Assembly (NCBI RefSeq): GCF_016653115.1
Contig: NZ_NHRX01000064.1
Coordinates: 1-54,676, forward strand
Source: Rhodocyclus purpureus
Lineage (GTDB): Bacteria; Pseudomonadota; Gammaproteobacteria; Burkholderiales; Rhodocyclaceae
Direction of reading: 5' to 3'
Length of the DNA: 54,676 nt
The notes beneath the pieces were generated by a model. It had not been told where the DNA came from. It saw nothing but the letters and a program-made list of their open reading frames with translations, and ran no database searches. This document shows, one piece after another, positions 1 to 6,736 of the stretch (the stretch's first letter is position 1; each line of letters starts with the position of its first letter). The position numbers were made by a program, and so were the translations under genes.

Positions 1-148
1 ATGGCGCTCGACGGGCAAATTGCGTCCTGAGCGCGGGAAATGGGGCGAAAAAGGGCTGAAAAGCACGGATTCAGGGGGAAAAATCGGAAAATTGACCGAT
101 AATTTGCTTAAAAAATAGGCAATCGCGAAATTTGCGAGGCTCACCGGC
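1..148. other. Gene-free edge beside the Mu-like element
   Basis: No convincing gene is seen. The stretch is more AT-rich than what follows. It carries three copies of a short core AATTTGC or its complement, near 17-23 (GCAAATT), 111-117 and 130-136. Such repeats could be transposase-binding sites at the end of a Mu-like element, but no terminal TG/CA dinucleotide or target duplication can be assigned. The true element end may also lie outside the window. Confidence 0.3.
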
Positions 149-304
149 TCAGATTGGCGCTTTATTCAGCGTTTCCCTAGTCTCATTACGCCAGGGATAG
201 GTAAATGCGATCTTTTGCAAGTCGTTGTCCGAGAACGTTATGAGCTCTCCGCTCATGGTCGTATGCGTGCCAGCCCGGAAAATCTCAAAGAGTCTTGCAG
301 TCAT
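149..304 (-). pseudogene. Truncated Mu-like phage protease (N-terminal stub)
   Basis: An open frame of 51 codons begins MTARLFEIFRAGTHT and continues with FSDNDLQKIA. This resembles the conserved N-terminus of the Mu gpI-type head-maturation protease/scaffold proteins (EIFRAGTHTD...FSEADLAA...). The known family is several hundred residues long. Here the match stops after about 38 residues, at TYPWRNE, and the frame ends shortly afterwards, so the catalytic part is absent. It starts 5 bases after the stop of the Mor gene on the same strand, where an early-to-late gene boundary is expected in a Mu-like phage. I read it as a deletion junction that removed the structural genes. It is too short to be sure of homology without a profile search. 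Confidence 0.5.
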
Positions 305-309
305 GAACT

Positions 310-705
310 TTACCCTTCGGCTTCCAGCCCTTGCACTTTGGCTGCCGGCGAGCGTTTAAGAATGTTGAATATGTTCCTCGTCGTCATTCCGTAATCCTTT
401 GCCAGTTGCGCGACCGTCCGCCCTGCATCCGCTTCGGCGATGATGCGCAGGTCTCGTTCATCGCGTAAGGCGGCCGCGCAGCGTGGAATCGTCATGCGCT
501 CGCCACCATAGACCGCCATAAACCGCTTGGCAGGGTAAGCCCCCATGATTTCAATCAGGCGCGAATAGATGGGGCATTGCTGGTGGACTTTCCGCCCCAT
601 CGGAACCATGAGTTCTCGCCCGCCATACTCGCGCACGATTGCAATAGTTGCCGGCAGGCCGACATGGAGCGCAAGCTCTTGCATTGATCTGGGAAGATTT
701 CTCAT
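310..705 (-). CDS. mor: Mor-family middle-operon transcription activator
   Basis: Protein of 131 residues from the start MRNLPRSMQEL, chosen because AAGGAAACC lies just upstream; a longer reading from 735 has no such site. The length matches the Mu Mor/C activators (about 130 residues). The N-terminal half contains the family pattern LALHVGLPATIAIVREYGG. The C-terminal half has a helix-turn-helix, roughly residues 93-125 (TVAQLAKDYGMTTRNIFNIL). Mor activates middle or late phage promoters with host RNA polymerase by binding as a dimer next to the -35 region. It lies downstream of a terminator that closes the transposition operon, so it probably has its own promoter in 706-910. With the late genes gone, its target is unclear. 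Confidence 0.85.
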   Translation of the reverse strand: MRNLPRSMQELALHVGLPATIAIVREYGGRELMVPMGRKVHQQCPIYSRLIEIMGAYPAKRFMAVYGGERMTIPRCAAALRDERDLRIIAEADAGRTVAQLAKDYGMTTRNIFNILKRSPAAKVQGLEAEG

Positions 706-728
706 TGGTTTCCTTCGCCGGCTGAAAC

Positions 729-773
729 GCTTCACAAGTTACGCGCGCGCGCGTCGGTTAAGGCTAGTGAAGC
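729..773. repeat. Inverted repeat around an alternating CG palindrome upstream of mor
   Basis: GCTTCAC at 729-735 is repeated inverted as GTGAAGC at 767-773. Between them lies ACGCGCGCGCGCGT (741-754), which is self-complementary and strictly alternating purine/pyrimidine. It sits 24-68 bases upstream of the mor start, where the promoter should be. It could be an activator or repressor site or a structure-prone element; no known consensus was recognised. Confidence 0.4.
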
Positions 774-910
774 CTTTCACGCCATCGGTAAGCGTCGGAG
801 CGAGCGCCGCGAATCTGGAACATGCGCACCTCTGGCGATAGCGTTAAAAGCGCGTTATCCGGCGCTCTGCCGCGTTGCTGGCCTCTTGGTGATACGGATG
901 CGCCACCTTC

Positions 911-945
911 CAAAGAAAAACGCCCTGCGGGCTGCGCAGGGCGTT
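911..945 (-). terminator. Rho-independent terminator of the transposition operon
   Basis: An 11-bp perfect stem (919-929 with 935-945) encloses a 5-base loop. Read on the minus strand it is followed by TTTTTCTTT. It lies 43 bases beyond the stop of the last gene of the minus-strand transposase operon and separates that operon from mor. Confidence 0.85.
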
Positions 946-987
946 TCAGAGTGTTGGCGGCGCGGGCTTCGCCGCGCGGGTGTTCGG

Positions 988-1407
988 CTACCTTGCCATG
1001 GCCCGCGTAATGACTCGCCCGGCGTGGTGCTCAAGATCGCGCGTCGGCTGATAAAGGGCTTTGCCAAGGAACGTGAAGACGGCTGACGCCTCGCTGCGGC
1101 GGGTCATGTTCATCTGCTCATCCGCTGCATTGCCTTCCGGGAAAAGCATTGCGCCGATGCCGGCGAGCGCGTCACTTGCAAGCACGACAAGCTCAAGATT
1201 GCGCTGCATCTGTTCAAGCTCATCTTCAGTCATCAGCGGGGCGGCGTTCACTTGCTGGGGGTTCATGGTGTCATTCTCCGTTTCTTGGTTGTTGTTGGCG
1301 ATCAGGGTCAGTCGCGCTTTCGGGCTTTGCTTGTCATCGCGGAACTCTTGCGCCATAAGTCGAGCAATCCGCTCCTTCATTACTTCATACTCGCTTGATC
1401 TACTCAT
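988..1407 (-). CDS. Small phage protein of unknown function
   Basis: Reading frame of 139 residues whose ATG overlaps the stop of the MuB-type gene (ATGA), which supports translation from 1407. A second in-frame start at 1266 (MNPQQVNAAPLM) is preceded by GGAGA and would give a 92-residue protein. The two parts look different. The first is basic (MSRSSEYEVMKERIARLMAQ), the second is acidic and helical with a long hydrophobic run (LELVVLASDALAGIGAMLF). It is the last gene before the terminator. No family recognised. Genes at this position in Mu-like phages are early accessory genes. Confidence 0.6.
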   Translation of the reverse strand: MSRSSEYEVMKERIARLMAQEFRDDKQSPKARLTLIANNNQETENDTMNPQQVNAAPLMTEDELEQMQRNLELVVLASDALAGIGAMLFPEGNAADEQMNMTRRSEASAVFTFLGKALYQPTRDLEHHAGRVITRAMAR

Positions 1408-2405
1408 GCTGCACCCGCCAAGGCGCCAACCACCTCCGCAGCCACCTCGAACGCTTCAAAGTCAACCGGCTTGCCTTTGGCATGGGCGAGTTTTCCCGCC
1501 ATGCTCACGGCGTCGTGCAGCTTGCGCAATCCGCCATCCTGCAAGCCGATCATCAAGGCGAGTTCGCGCAGCTTCCTACCGCGCATCTCCCAAGCGTCGA
1601 GAAGCGCGTCCACGTCGCCTTCCTTCGGGATGTCGATAACCACTCTTGATCCGCCCACTCGGCTCATCATCTGCGCCATCTTCGCGTCGATCAGTTCCTT
1701 GTAGCCCGTCAGATTGCCCATGAAGGCAATAGCGATGCCGCATTTATCGGGAAAGTAACGCAGCTCATCCATCCGCTTTGCATGCAGTAGCTGCGCCTCG
1801 TCGAAGATAATCAGTCCGCCTTGCGGGACGTGATCGAGGATGGAATCCCGAAGCTTTGAATGGGGTTGCAGGTAAAAGCCGCGCCGCTCCATGCTGCGGA
1901 TGATCGCGCTGTGCACCGCGTGCAGGCTCTTTTCTTCTCCGGTGCAGCGCACCAACACGGTAGGCCAAACCCCAGGAACGCGCAGGCTGTTTTGCTGGCG
2001 TTCGTACCATTCCGCAGTAGCCGTTTTGCCGACTGCGGAAGCGCCGAAAATCAGCGCGATACCGCGCTGCTGGATCACGTCGCCATCCAGATTGGCCGCC
2101 CCCCCTTTCGGCGCTCTCGCCCGGTCGAAGGCTTTAACGATCTCGCGCGCCGTGGGCGTCATCACATGCCCGGCGTCCACCATGCCTGCCGCTTCGGTTT
2201 CTGCGCGCCATGCTTCAAGCGGGGCGATGATTTCCGGGTCTTCGTTGCCGGCGTGCCAGAGCTTCAGCCGAGTAACGGCAACGCCGGCTTCAACGGCAAT
2301 GCGGGACATTGGCACGCGCGCGCCGATCATGTCGTCCACGTAGGTGCGGAGTCCCTGAACTTCAGGCGCTTCAAAGGTGTCTCGTGCTTTTGCGGTCGCG
2401 TTCAT
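1404..2405 (-). CDS. MuB-type transposition target-DNA ATPase
   Basis: Protein of 333 residues, close to Mu B (312). The N-terminal 50 residues form a helix-turn-helix-like region (SRIAVEAGVAVTRLKLW). The AAA+ ATPase core follows, with Walker A GASAVGKT at 121-128 and Walker B LIIFDEAQ at 198-205. In Mu-like elements this ATPase polymerises on target DNA, recruits and stimulates the MuA transposase, and gives target immunity. It follows the transposase gene after about 69 bases and overlaps the next gene by 4 bases, so it belongs to the same early operon. Both nucleotide-binding motifs are intact, so it appears functional. Confidence 0.9.
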   Translation of the reverse strand: MNATAKARDTFEAPEVQGLRTYVDDMIGARVPMSRIAVEAGVAVTRLKLWHAGNEDPEIIAPLEAWRAETEAAGMVDAGHVMTPTAREIVKAFDRARAPKGGAANLDGDVIQQRGIALIFGASAVGKTATAEWYERQQNSLRVPGVWPTVLVRCTGEEKSLHAVHSAIIRSMERRGFYLQPHSKLRDSILDHVPQGGLIIFDEAQLLHAKRMDELRYFPDKCGIAIAFMGNLTGYKELIDAKMAQMMSRVGGSRVVIDIPKEGDVDALLDAWEMRGRKLRELALMIGLQDGGLRKLHDAVSMAGKLAHAKGKPVDFEAFEVAAEVVGALAGAA

Positions 2406-2474
2406 TTATACTTCCTTCCCGTTTTTTGGTTGTCTGTGGCTTGGGGGGCGTGGCGCATCCCAAGCCTTTTTTCT

Positions 2475-4667
2475 TCAACGTGCGGCGAGCTTGCGGAGTT
2501 CGGCGGCTTCGATCTCTTCAAGCTCTTGCCTGAGCTTCGCGCGCTTGGCTTCTTGGTCCGGGTCGGGCGGCGTCGTTTGCTTCCCAGGGCTGACGCGGTT
2601 TTGCACCATCTGGACAACCTTCCCGACGGGCAGAATCTCGCCCGTTTCCTTGTCGATGGCTTCGGGGAACTTCTCGGCGGTCAGCCTGGCGATATGGCCG
2701 CCGCGCGCCGACTGGATGGCGCCAAGTGCCTCCGCTTGCGCCTTGGTGGCTTTGTTGAATCTCGCCCGTTCCTTCATGATGCGGGCCGCCGCCTCCTTGG
2801 AATTGCCCGGCGTCCGCTCGATCTGCTTGACGCCTTCGGCCTTCTTCGTTTCGCCTCGATAGACGGTGACAGGCTCGGCAAGGTCGTTCGGGTTGTAGGT
2901 CGCCCAGTAGCCGCGCCCCCTGGCAAGTTCAGCCGTCCGGGGCGAGTAGTAGCGCGCGCCGTGGATCGTGAACGAACCATCCGCGCGGATCGTGATTTCG
3001 GTACGCGACAGCGCGCACATGCGACGCTGACTCTCCGTTATCCGGCGGGGAACATAGCCCGGCTCGCTCATCAACTCGCTGTATAGCAACGCGGGGCTTT
3101 TCCCGTTCATGCCGTGTCCGCGATGCGGCCGGCGATGGTAGGAATCGAGTACCTCGCGGAAGAGTTTTTCGACCAGCTCAACCGGAACAGCCTTGCTGCG
3201 TTCGAACTCTTCCGGGCGGTCTGGCGCGTTGCTGCCCAGGTAGGCTCCGCGAAACTCGGGGCGGGTTTCCATGTTCTCCTTCAGCGTTCTGAAGGCACGC
3301 TCTACCGGCTTCGCTTGTCCGTGCGCAACCGTTGCCCATTCAACTTCAATTCCAAGCTGCGGAAAGGTTCCGATCATTTCCCCGTCGCGTACCTTGCCCC
3401 GGCGGCGCCACGGTGTGCCCCCGGTGTGTTCCTTGGTGGCAACCTCCATCCCGTTGTCCGGTGCAATGCGCTGAGGAACAACCCTGTCCGTGGTGCGGAG
3501 GGCATCCAGGAAGGCGGCGCGCACCAGGTCGGCATTTAGGGTGCTGCCGATAGCGTAGCCGACGAAGTAGCGCGTCCGAACCTCCAGGAAGGCATAGAGC
3601 CACAAGCGCAGCAAGCGGCCTTTCTGCCCAAACCGTCCTTCAGTGTCGCAAACGGCAAGGTCGAGCTTGCGCCCGTCCGGACTCCAGACTTCATGCAGCG
3701 CATATGCCGTATAGTCGCGCTCCACGGTTGGCGCCCGCCGCTTTAACGCGGTCGGGCCTTCCTTGACCAGGTCCACCACCGTCTGTGGAAAATCCTCGAT
3801 CGCCTGCCGCGCGGCCTTGATGTTCGGCAGCTTCGGCCAGCCTTGGCGCAGTCCCTCTTCCACCGTCTGCCGGTAGGCGATGCCGACCTTCGCGCGCGGC
3901 ACCAAGGCGCGTTCAATGAAGAAGTCCCAGGCGTCACGATGCCAGTCGATGCGCTGGCTTCCGCCGTTGCCGGTGTAATCGGGCAGCAGGCGCAGCAGCC
4001 AGTCGGCACGGTCGAAGCGTTCGGTCGACGCGACGTATTTTTTCAGGGTGTTACGCGATACCCCGTAGTCGGTCTGGATCGTCTCGTAAGCCTTCATCAG
4101 CCCGCATCCGGCGTCACGCAGCTTCACGAAGGCGAGCAACGCGGCAAGGGCGTGCTGCGCCCGGCGCTTGCTCGTTTCGGATGCGGCCTCATACTTGGCT
4201 GCGAGCGTTTCGCGCTCGGCGTCGGGAACTTGCAGCGGATCAGGGCGAACCCCGGCGGCCTTCTGGCGTTCGACGTAGTAGGCGGCTTGGGCTTGCGGCG
4301 GCAGGGAGTCGAGAAGGATTTCGTACTCGGCACGCCCCAGGGCGTCTTTCGGGCCGGCGCGGGTGACGAGCTTTCCCTTGGCGCACTGGTCGCGCAGCGT
4401 CCTGTCTGGGATGCCGGACAAGGCACTGGCGCGGGCGGTCGATAGCCATACTTCCGGCGCTCTGCGCTTGTCATTCGATTGCCGCGTCCCGCCAGAGGAT
4501 GCAGGGCAACTGTCAGAGCGGATTTCGTCTGTAAGGTGCTGATCTACATGACTATCCACTGAGGCGGCAATGGTTTCTTGCGTCTCGCGTTCGATTGCCG
4601 CGCAGGAACCTGCACTGGCGGCAATGTCCGGGGCTGTGTCAGGTTTGGTTTCCCTCGTTTCAGGCAT
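2475..4667 (-). CDS. MuA-type DDE transposase
   Basis: Protein of 730 residues, in the range of Mu A (663). The N-terminal part has a DNA-binding segment around 73-110 (VWLSTARASALSGIPDRTLR), like the Mu end-binding domain. The rve catalytic core contains D331 (VWSPDGRKLDLAV), D404 (IAPDNGME) and E456 in GQAKPVERAF, a stretch shared with Mu A; together these give the DDE triad. The C-terminus is charged and helical, as expected for the MuB-interacting tail. The start overlaps the end of the preceding small gene (ATGCCTGA). The reading frame is intact, so the element may still be able to mobilise itself or a deletion derivative. Confidence 0.93.
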   Translation of the reverse strand: MPETRETKPDTAPDIAASAGSCAAIERETQETIAASVDSHVDQHLTDEIRSDSCPASSGGTRQSNDKRRAPEVWLSTARASALSGIPDRTLRDQCAKGKLVTRAGPKDALGRAEYEILLDSLPPQAQAAYYVERQKAAGVRPDPLQVPDAERETLAAKYEAASETSKRRAQHALAALLAFVKLRDAGCGLMKAYETIQTDYGVSRNTLKKYVASTERFDRADWLLRLLPDYTGNGGSQRIDWHRDAWDFFIERALVPRAKVGIAYRQTVEEGLRQGWPKLPNIKAARQAIEDFPQTVVDLVKEGPTALKRRAPTVERDYTAYALHEVWSPDGRKLDLAVCDTEGRFGQKGRLLRLWLYAFLEVRTRYFVGYAIGSTLNADLVRAAFLDALRTTDRVVPQRIAPDNGMEVATKEHTGGTPWRRRGKVRDGEMIGTFPQLGIEVEWATVAHGQAKPVERAFRTLKENMETRPEFRGAYLGSNAPDRPEEFERSKAVPVELVEKLFREVLDSYHRRPHRGHGMNGKSPALLYSELMSEPGYVPRRITESQRRMCALSRTEITIRADGSFTIHGARYYSPRTAELARGRGYWATYNPNDLAEPVTVYRGETKKAEGVKQIERTPGNSKEAAARIMKERARFNKATKAQAEALGAIQSARGGHIARLTAEKFPEAIDKETGEILPVGKVVQMVQNRVSPGKQTTPPDPDQEAKRAKLRQELEEIEAAELRKLAAR

Positions 4668-4869
4668 GGAAAGCCTCCCAGGTCGTGCCGGAAAACTTCT
4701 TGCTCATGCGGGCCGCGATGCGTGCGGCGGCGTCGCGGCTGTCGTAGTTGGCCGCGCGCTCGATCTTGTGAGCGACCACGGCGCCGGTAGTGGACAGGGC
4801 AGCGACCCAGCGCCCAACGAGGCGCCCGTAACGGTCGGCGGTGCATTGCACCAGGAAGCGTTCACTCAT
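4660..4869 (-). CDS. Small early phage protein between Ner-like gene and transposase
   Basis: Protein of 69 residues starting MSERFLVQCTADRYGRLVG. The start at 4869 is preceded by AAGGTGG and overlaps the upstream stop (ATGAGTGA). It overlaps the transposase start by 8 bases, which indicates translational coupling. The composition is a compact alpha/beta pattern with a basic, helical C-terminal half (AAARIAARMSKKFS). No family was recognised; Mu-like phages often carry one short gene here with no assigned role. Confidence 0.6.
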   Translation of the reverse strand: MSERFLVQCTADRYGRLVGRWVAALSTTGAVVAHKIERAANYDSRDAAARIAARMSKKFSGTTWEAFHA

Positions 4870-5083
4870 GGTCGCCACCTTCGATGATTTCGCCGTCCTT
4901 CAGGCCAAGCATGACGGCGATCTTGTGGCCTTGACCACGGCTGGCGTCGTTCTTTCCGGTCATGACTTGGCTTACAGTCGCAGGAGAAAGACCGTTCTTG
5001 CGCGCCCAACTGGCTATGCTGATACCCTTGCGTAAGAACTCTTCCCGGACTTGCTGCGCTGTTCGCGTGGCTGCTTGCTTCAT
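4862..5083 (-). CDS. Ner-like/XRE DNA-binding protein of the Mu-like element
   Basis: Protein of 73 residues, start ATG at 5083 with GGGG six bases upstream; a TTG two codons earlier is less likely. A helix-turn-helix spans roughly residues 24-45 (ISIASWARKNGLSPATVSQV), and the tail HKIAVMLGLKDG is typical of phage XRE-type proteins that precede the transposase. By position it corresponds to Mu Ner, which turns down both the early and the repressor promoters. It is divergent from the repressor gene across a 62-base operator region and is the first gene of the transposition operon. Confidence 0.75.
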   Translation of the reverse strand: MKQAATRTAQQVREEFLRKGISIASWARKNGLSPATVSQVMTGKNDASRGQGHKIAVMLGLKDGEIIEGGDHE

Positions 5084-5145
5084 GTTCAACCCCTTTCAAA
5101 ACAGTTCAAAACGGTTCCAAACGGAACCTATTTTAGAGGTCCAAA
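5084..5145. promoter_or_regulatory. Divergent early/repressor promoter region with operators
   Basis: A perfect inverted repeat GGTTCC-AAAC-GGAACC occupies 5113-5128. It is preceded by TTCAAAAC at 5095-5102 and again at 5105-5112, then TTCCAAAC from 5116, so similar half-sites recur about every 10-11 bases on one DNA face. The region separates a minus-strand Ner-like gene from the plus-strand repressor. Such clustered half-sites are typical of phage switch regions. Which protein binds which site cannot be told from sequence. Confidence 0.7.
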
Positions 5146-5781
5146 ATGAGCCAGTCAACAGGTCGATCGAGCATCGGGCAAAGAATTTTCGATGAGAGAA
5201 AGCGCCTAGGGTTGAGCCAGAGCGCGTTTGCTTTGGCGGCTGGTGTGTCGCTAAGTACCCAGAAACGCTACGAAAAATCGGAGCGGAATCCAGACGCGGC
5301 CTATCTGGAATCCATCCGTCGCTTAGGCGTCGACGTGAATCGCGTTCTGTTCGACATCAGCCCCGGCCAGGTCGTGGACTGCCCTTTCTCCGCTCGAATG
5401 GGTACAGGCGGAGAAGGGCGAATCGTCAAGCCAATCACGATTGACGAGTGTCGTGATATGGCTACAGGCGTAAAGATGCGGCAGTTGTGGAAGGGCGAAG
5501 GGATCGGCGGTCCTCTCGGGCCTTGGTATGAATATTGTCAAGCGTGTGCACTTCATCCAGCCAAGACGGGCGCTCAGGTCACTCATCGTCCGGAAAGCAT
5601 TGATGTAGCTTTGCTGACCGCCATTCTTGAAGGAATTGACGCGGCCTTGTCTGGTCTCGAAGCCAGCGTACCCCCGACGAAGAGAGCCCAGGCGGCGGCG
5701 ATGCTTTACCGCTCCTTCAAAGCCAGCGGCAAGGTCGACCCGGCGATGATCGAAGAAGCCGTCAAACTGGCGGCGGGCTGA
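5146..5781 (+). CDS. XRE-family phage repressor
   Basis: Protein of 211 residues. Residues 10-65 form an XRE helix-turn-helix (IGQRIFDERKRLGLSQSAFALA followed by GVSLSTQKRYE). The remaining part has no LexA-type protease motif that I can see. Its middle contains a segment typical of phage and plasmid regulators (YEYCQACALHPAKTG). The C-terminus is helical (LLTAILEGIDAALSGLEASV). It diverges from the transposition operon and reads toward the expected left end of the element, the position of the Mu c repressor. Its last 17 codons lie in a 71-bp tandem duplication, so the C-terminus may be a recent product of that event. Confidence 0.8.
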   Translation: MSQSTGRSSIGQRIFDERKRLGLSQSAFALAAGVSLSTQKRYEKSERNPDAAYLESIRRLGVDVNRVLFDISPGQVVDCPFSARMGTGGEGRIVKPITIDECRDMATGVKMRQLWKGEGIGGPLGPWYEYCQACALHPAKTGAQVTHRPESIDVALLTAILEGIDAALSGLEASVPPTKRAQAAAMLYRSFKASGKVDPAMIEEAVKLAAG

Positions 5782-5886
5782 GTTCAACCAGGAAGGGCGC
5801 CCAGGTCGAACCGGCGACGGTCGAAAAAGCCACCAGGCCGGCTCCGGCTTGCGTTCAACCAGGAAGCGCGCCCAGGTCGGCGCGCG
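5731..5886 (+). repeat. 71-bp imperfect tandem duplication over the repressor 3' end
   Basis: Unit 1 (5731-5801, from AAGGTCGACCCGGCGATG) includes the last 17 codons of the repressor and its stop. Unit 2 (5802-5872, from CAGGTCGAACCGGCGACG) follows with the same 71-base period, and a third copy begins at 5873 (CAGGTCGG) and fades after about 14 bases. The motif GTTCAACCAGGAAG recurs at 5782 and 5853, exactly 71 bases apart. The second copy has diverged and is not in a coding frame. This is replication-slippage-like duplication near the expected left end of the Mu-like element. Confidence 0.85.
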
Positions 5887-6281
5887 TTAAGCCTGCCGCG
5901 TCGATTCTCACGATATTTGGCACGGTCGGCAAATCGTCGCGGCGCTGCGGCTGCCGGTTCTCCGGCGCCCCGCTTTAGGGCTTCAGCGGCAGCGCCGGAC
6001 GAAAAAACCGGGCTTCCGCATGGCGCCCGTTCGTTCCTGTCTATTCGCCGTCTGCATGTGTCAGGTTTCTGTTCACTCGGCGGGGCTTTTTTTCCATTCC
6101 CGCGCGTTTTTCCGGGGGCATCCGTTTTTCGCCGTCGTCCCGTCAATCCCTTGCGGCGCTTGGGTTTCTCGCCTTCTTCGCGGGCCGGTCGTCTGGTCCT
6201 GCCAGTGTCAGAATGAACACCCCCCTCACAGCAACGCCGGCATGAAGCCCGGGCGTTTTCCGGGGCGACGCCGCCGCCATG
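5887..6281. other. Non-coding stretch expected to hold the left end of the Mu-like element
   Basis: About 400 bases without a credible gene. Long open frames exist on both strands, but their compositions are arginine/proline/alanine-rich shadows without recognisable motifs or ribosome-binding sites. The left attachment end of the element should lie here, between the repressor gene and the host bfd gene. CGATATTTGGC near 5910-5920 and GGCAAATCG near 5930 resemble the AATTTGC-type repeats at the other edge, but no precise end can be assigned. Confidence 0.35.
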
Positions 6282-6306
6282 AAAAACGGGAGCCCGAGGC
6301 TCCCGT
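6282..6306 (-). terminator. Rho-independent terminator of bfd
   Basis: A 9-bp perfect stem (6286-6294 with 6298-6306) has a three-base CGA loop. On the minus strand it is followed by a T run (complement of A 6282-6286). It lies 26 bases beyond the bfd stop. Confidence 0.8.
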
Positions 6307-6331
6307 TGTCGGATCGGCGTTGAGGTCCTGC

Positions 6332-6550
6332 TCAGTGGCAGTCACCCTGTGCCGAGTGCGTCGGCGTGCTCTGGACGGGGGCTCCGGCCTTGCGGGCCTC
6401 GCGCAGGCACGCTTGCGCGGAAGCGGCGCACAGGCCGCAGTCGCTGGTGACGCCGAGTTCGCGGCGCAGATCCTTGAGCCGGCGCGCGCCGGCCAGGGCT
6501 GCTTCCCGGATATTTCTTTCGGTCACCGCCTTGCACACGCAGACGTACAT
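6332..6550 (-). CDS. bfd: Bacterioferritin-associated ferredoxin
   Basis: Protein of 72 residues starting MYVCVCKAVTERNIREA, with GGAGG 8 bases upstream. It has the [2Fe-2S] ligand pattern of the BFD/Fer2_BFD family: C4 and C6 (VCVCKAVTE) and a second pair SDCGLC. The known role is to reduce the iron core of bacterioferritin so that Fe2+ is released under iron starvation. It lies just downstream of two bacterioferritin genes on the same strand but has its own Fur-box-like site upstream, fitting induction at low iron. The C-terminal tail (GAPVQSTPTHSAQGDCH) is an extra Cys/His-containing extension. Confidence 0.92.
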   Translation of the reverse strand: MYVCVCKAVTERNIREAALAGARRLKDLRRELGVTSDCGLCAASAQACLREARKAGAPVQSTPTHSAQGDCH

Positions 6551-6574
6551 CGGGAGCCTCCACGGGCTGCTTTT

Positions 6575-6593
6575 AATGAGAATAATTCCCATA
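6575..6593 (-). promoter_or_regulatory. Fur-box-like operator of bfd
   Basis: TGAGAAT-A-ATTCCCA at 6577-6591 is a 7-1-7 near-perfect inverted repeat of the Fur type. It is centred 34 bases upstream of the bfd start codon, within the likely promoter. It matches the sites before the TonB receptor (54562) and tonB (50196) in the same window, so bfd is probably co-regulated with iron uptake. Confidence 0.75.
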
Positions 6594-6736
6594 ATAGACT
6601 TGTCTGGCCGACTGTCAAGCGCTTGCAAGGAGCGAGTGGATTGCCCTCGACCTGCAGTCGGCAAGCAGCGGCCGGCGTTCGTTGCCGCGAATGCCGGACT
6701 CGCCGTCCATCCCCGAATTTCGCCGCTGCGGGCCGC

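Noticed and set aside
1860-3086. 408-codon plus-strand frame across the MuB/MuA junction
   Set aside because: Runs antisense through two intact transposition genes and has no ribosome-binding site or motif.
5784-6216. Open frames on both strands between the repressor and bfd
   Set aside because: Arg/Pro/Ala-rich with no motif; the region contains the tandem repeat and terminator and is better explained as non-coding.
6548-6664. Longer N-terminus for bfd
   Set aside because: It would be translated across the Fur-type operator and promoter; MYVCVC is the conserved family start with GGAGG upstream.
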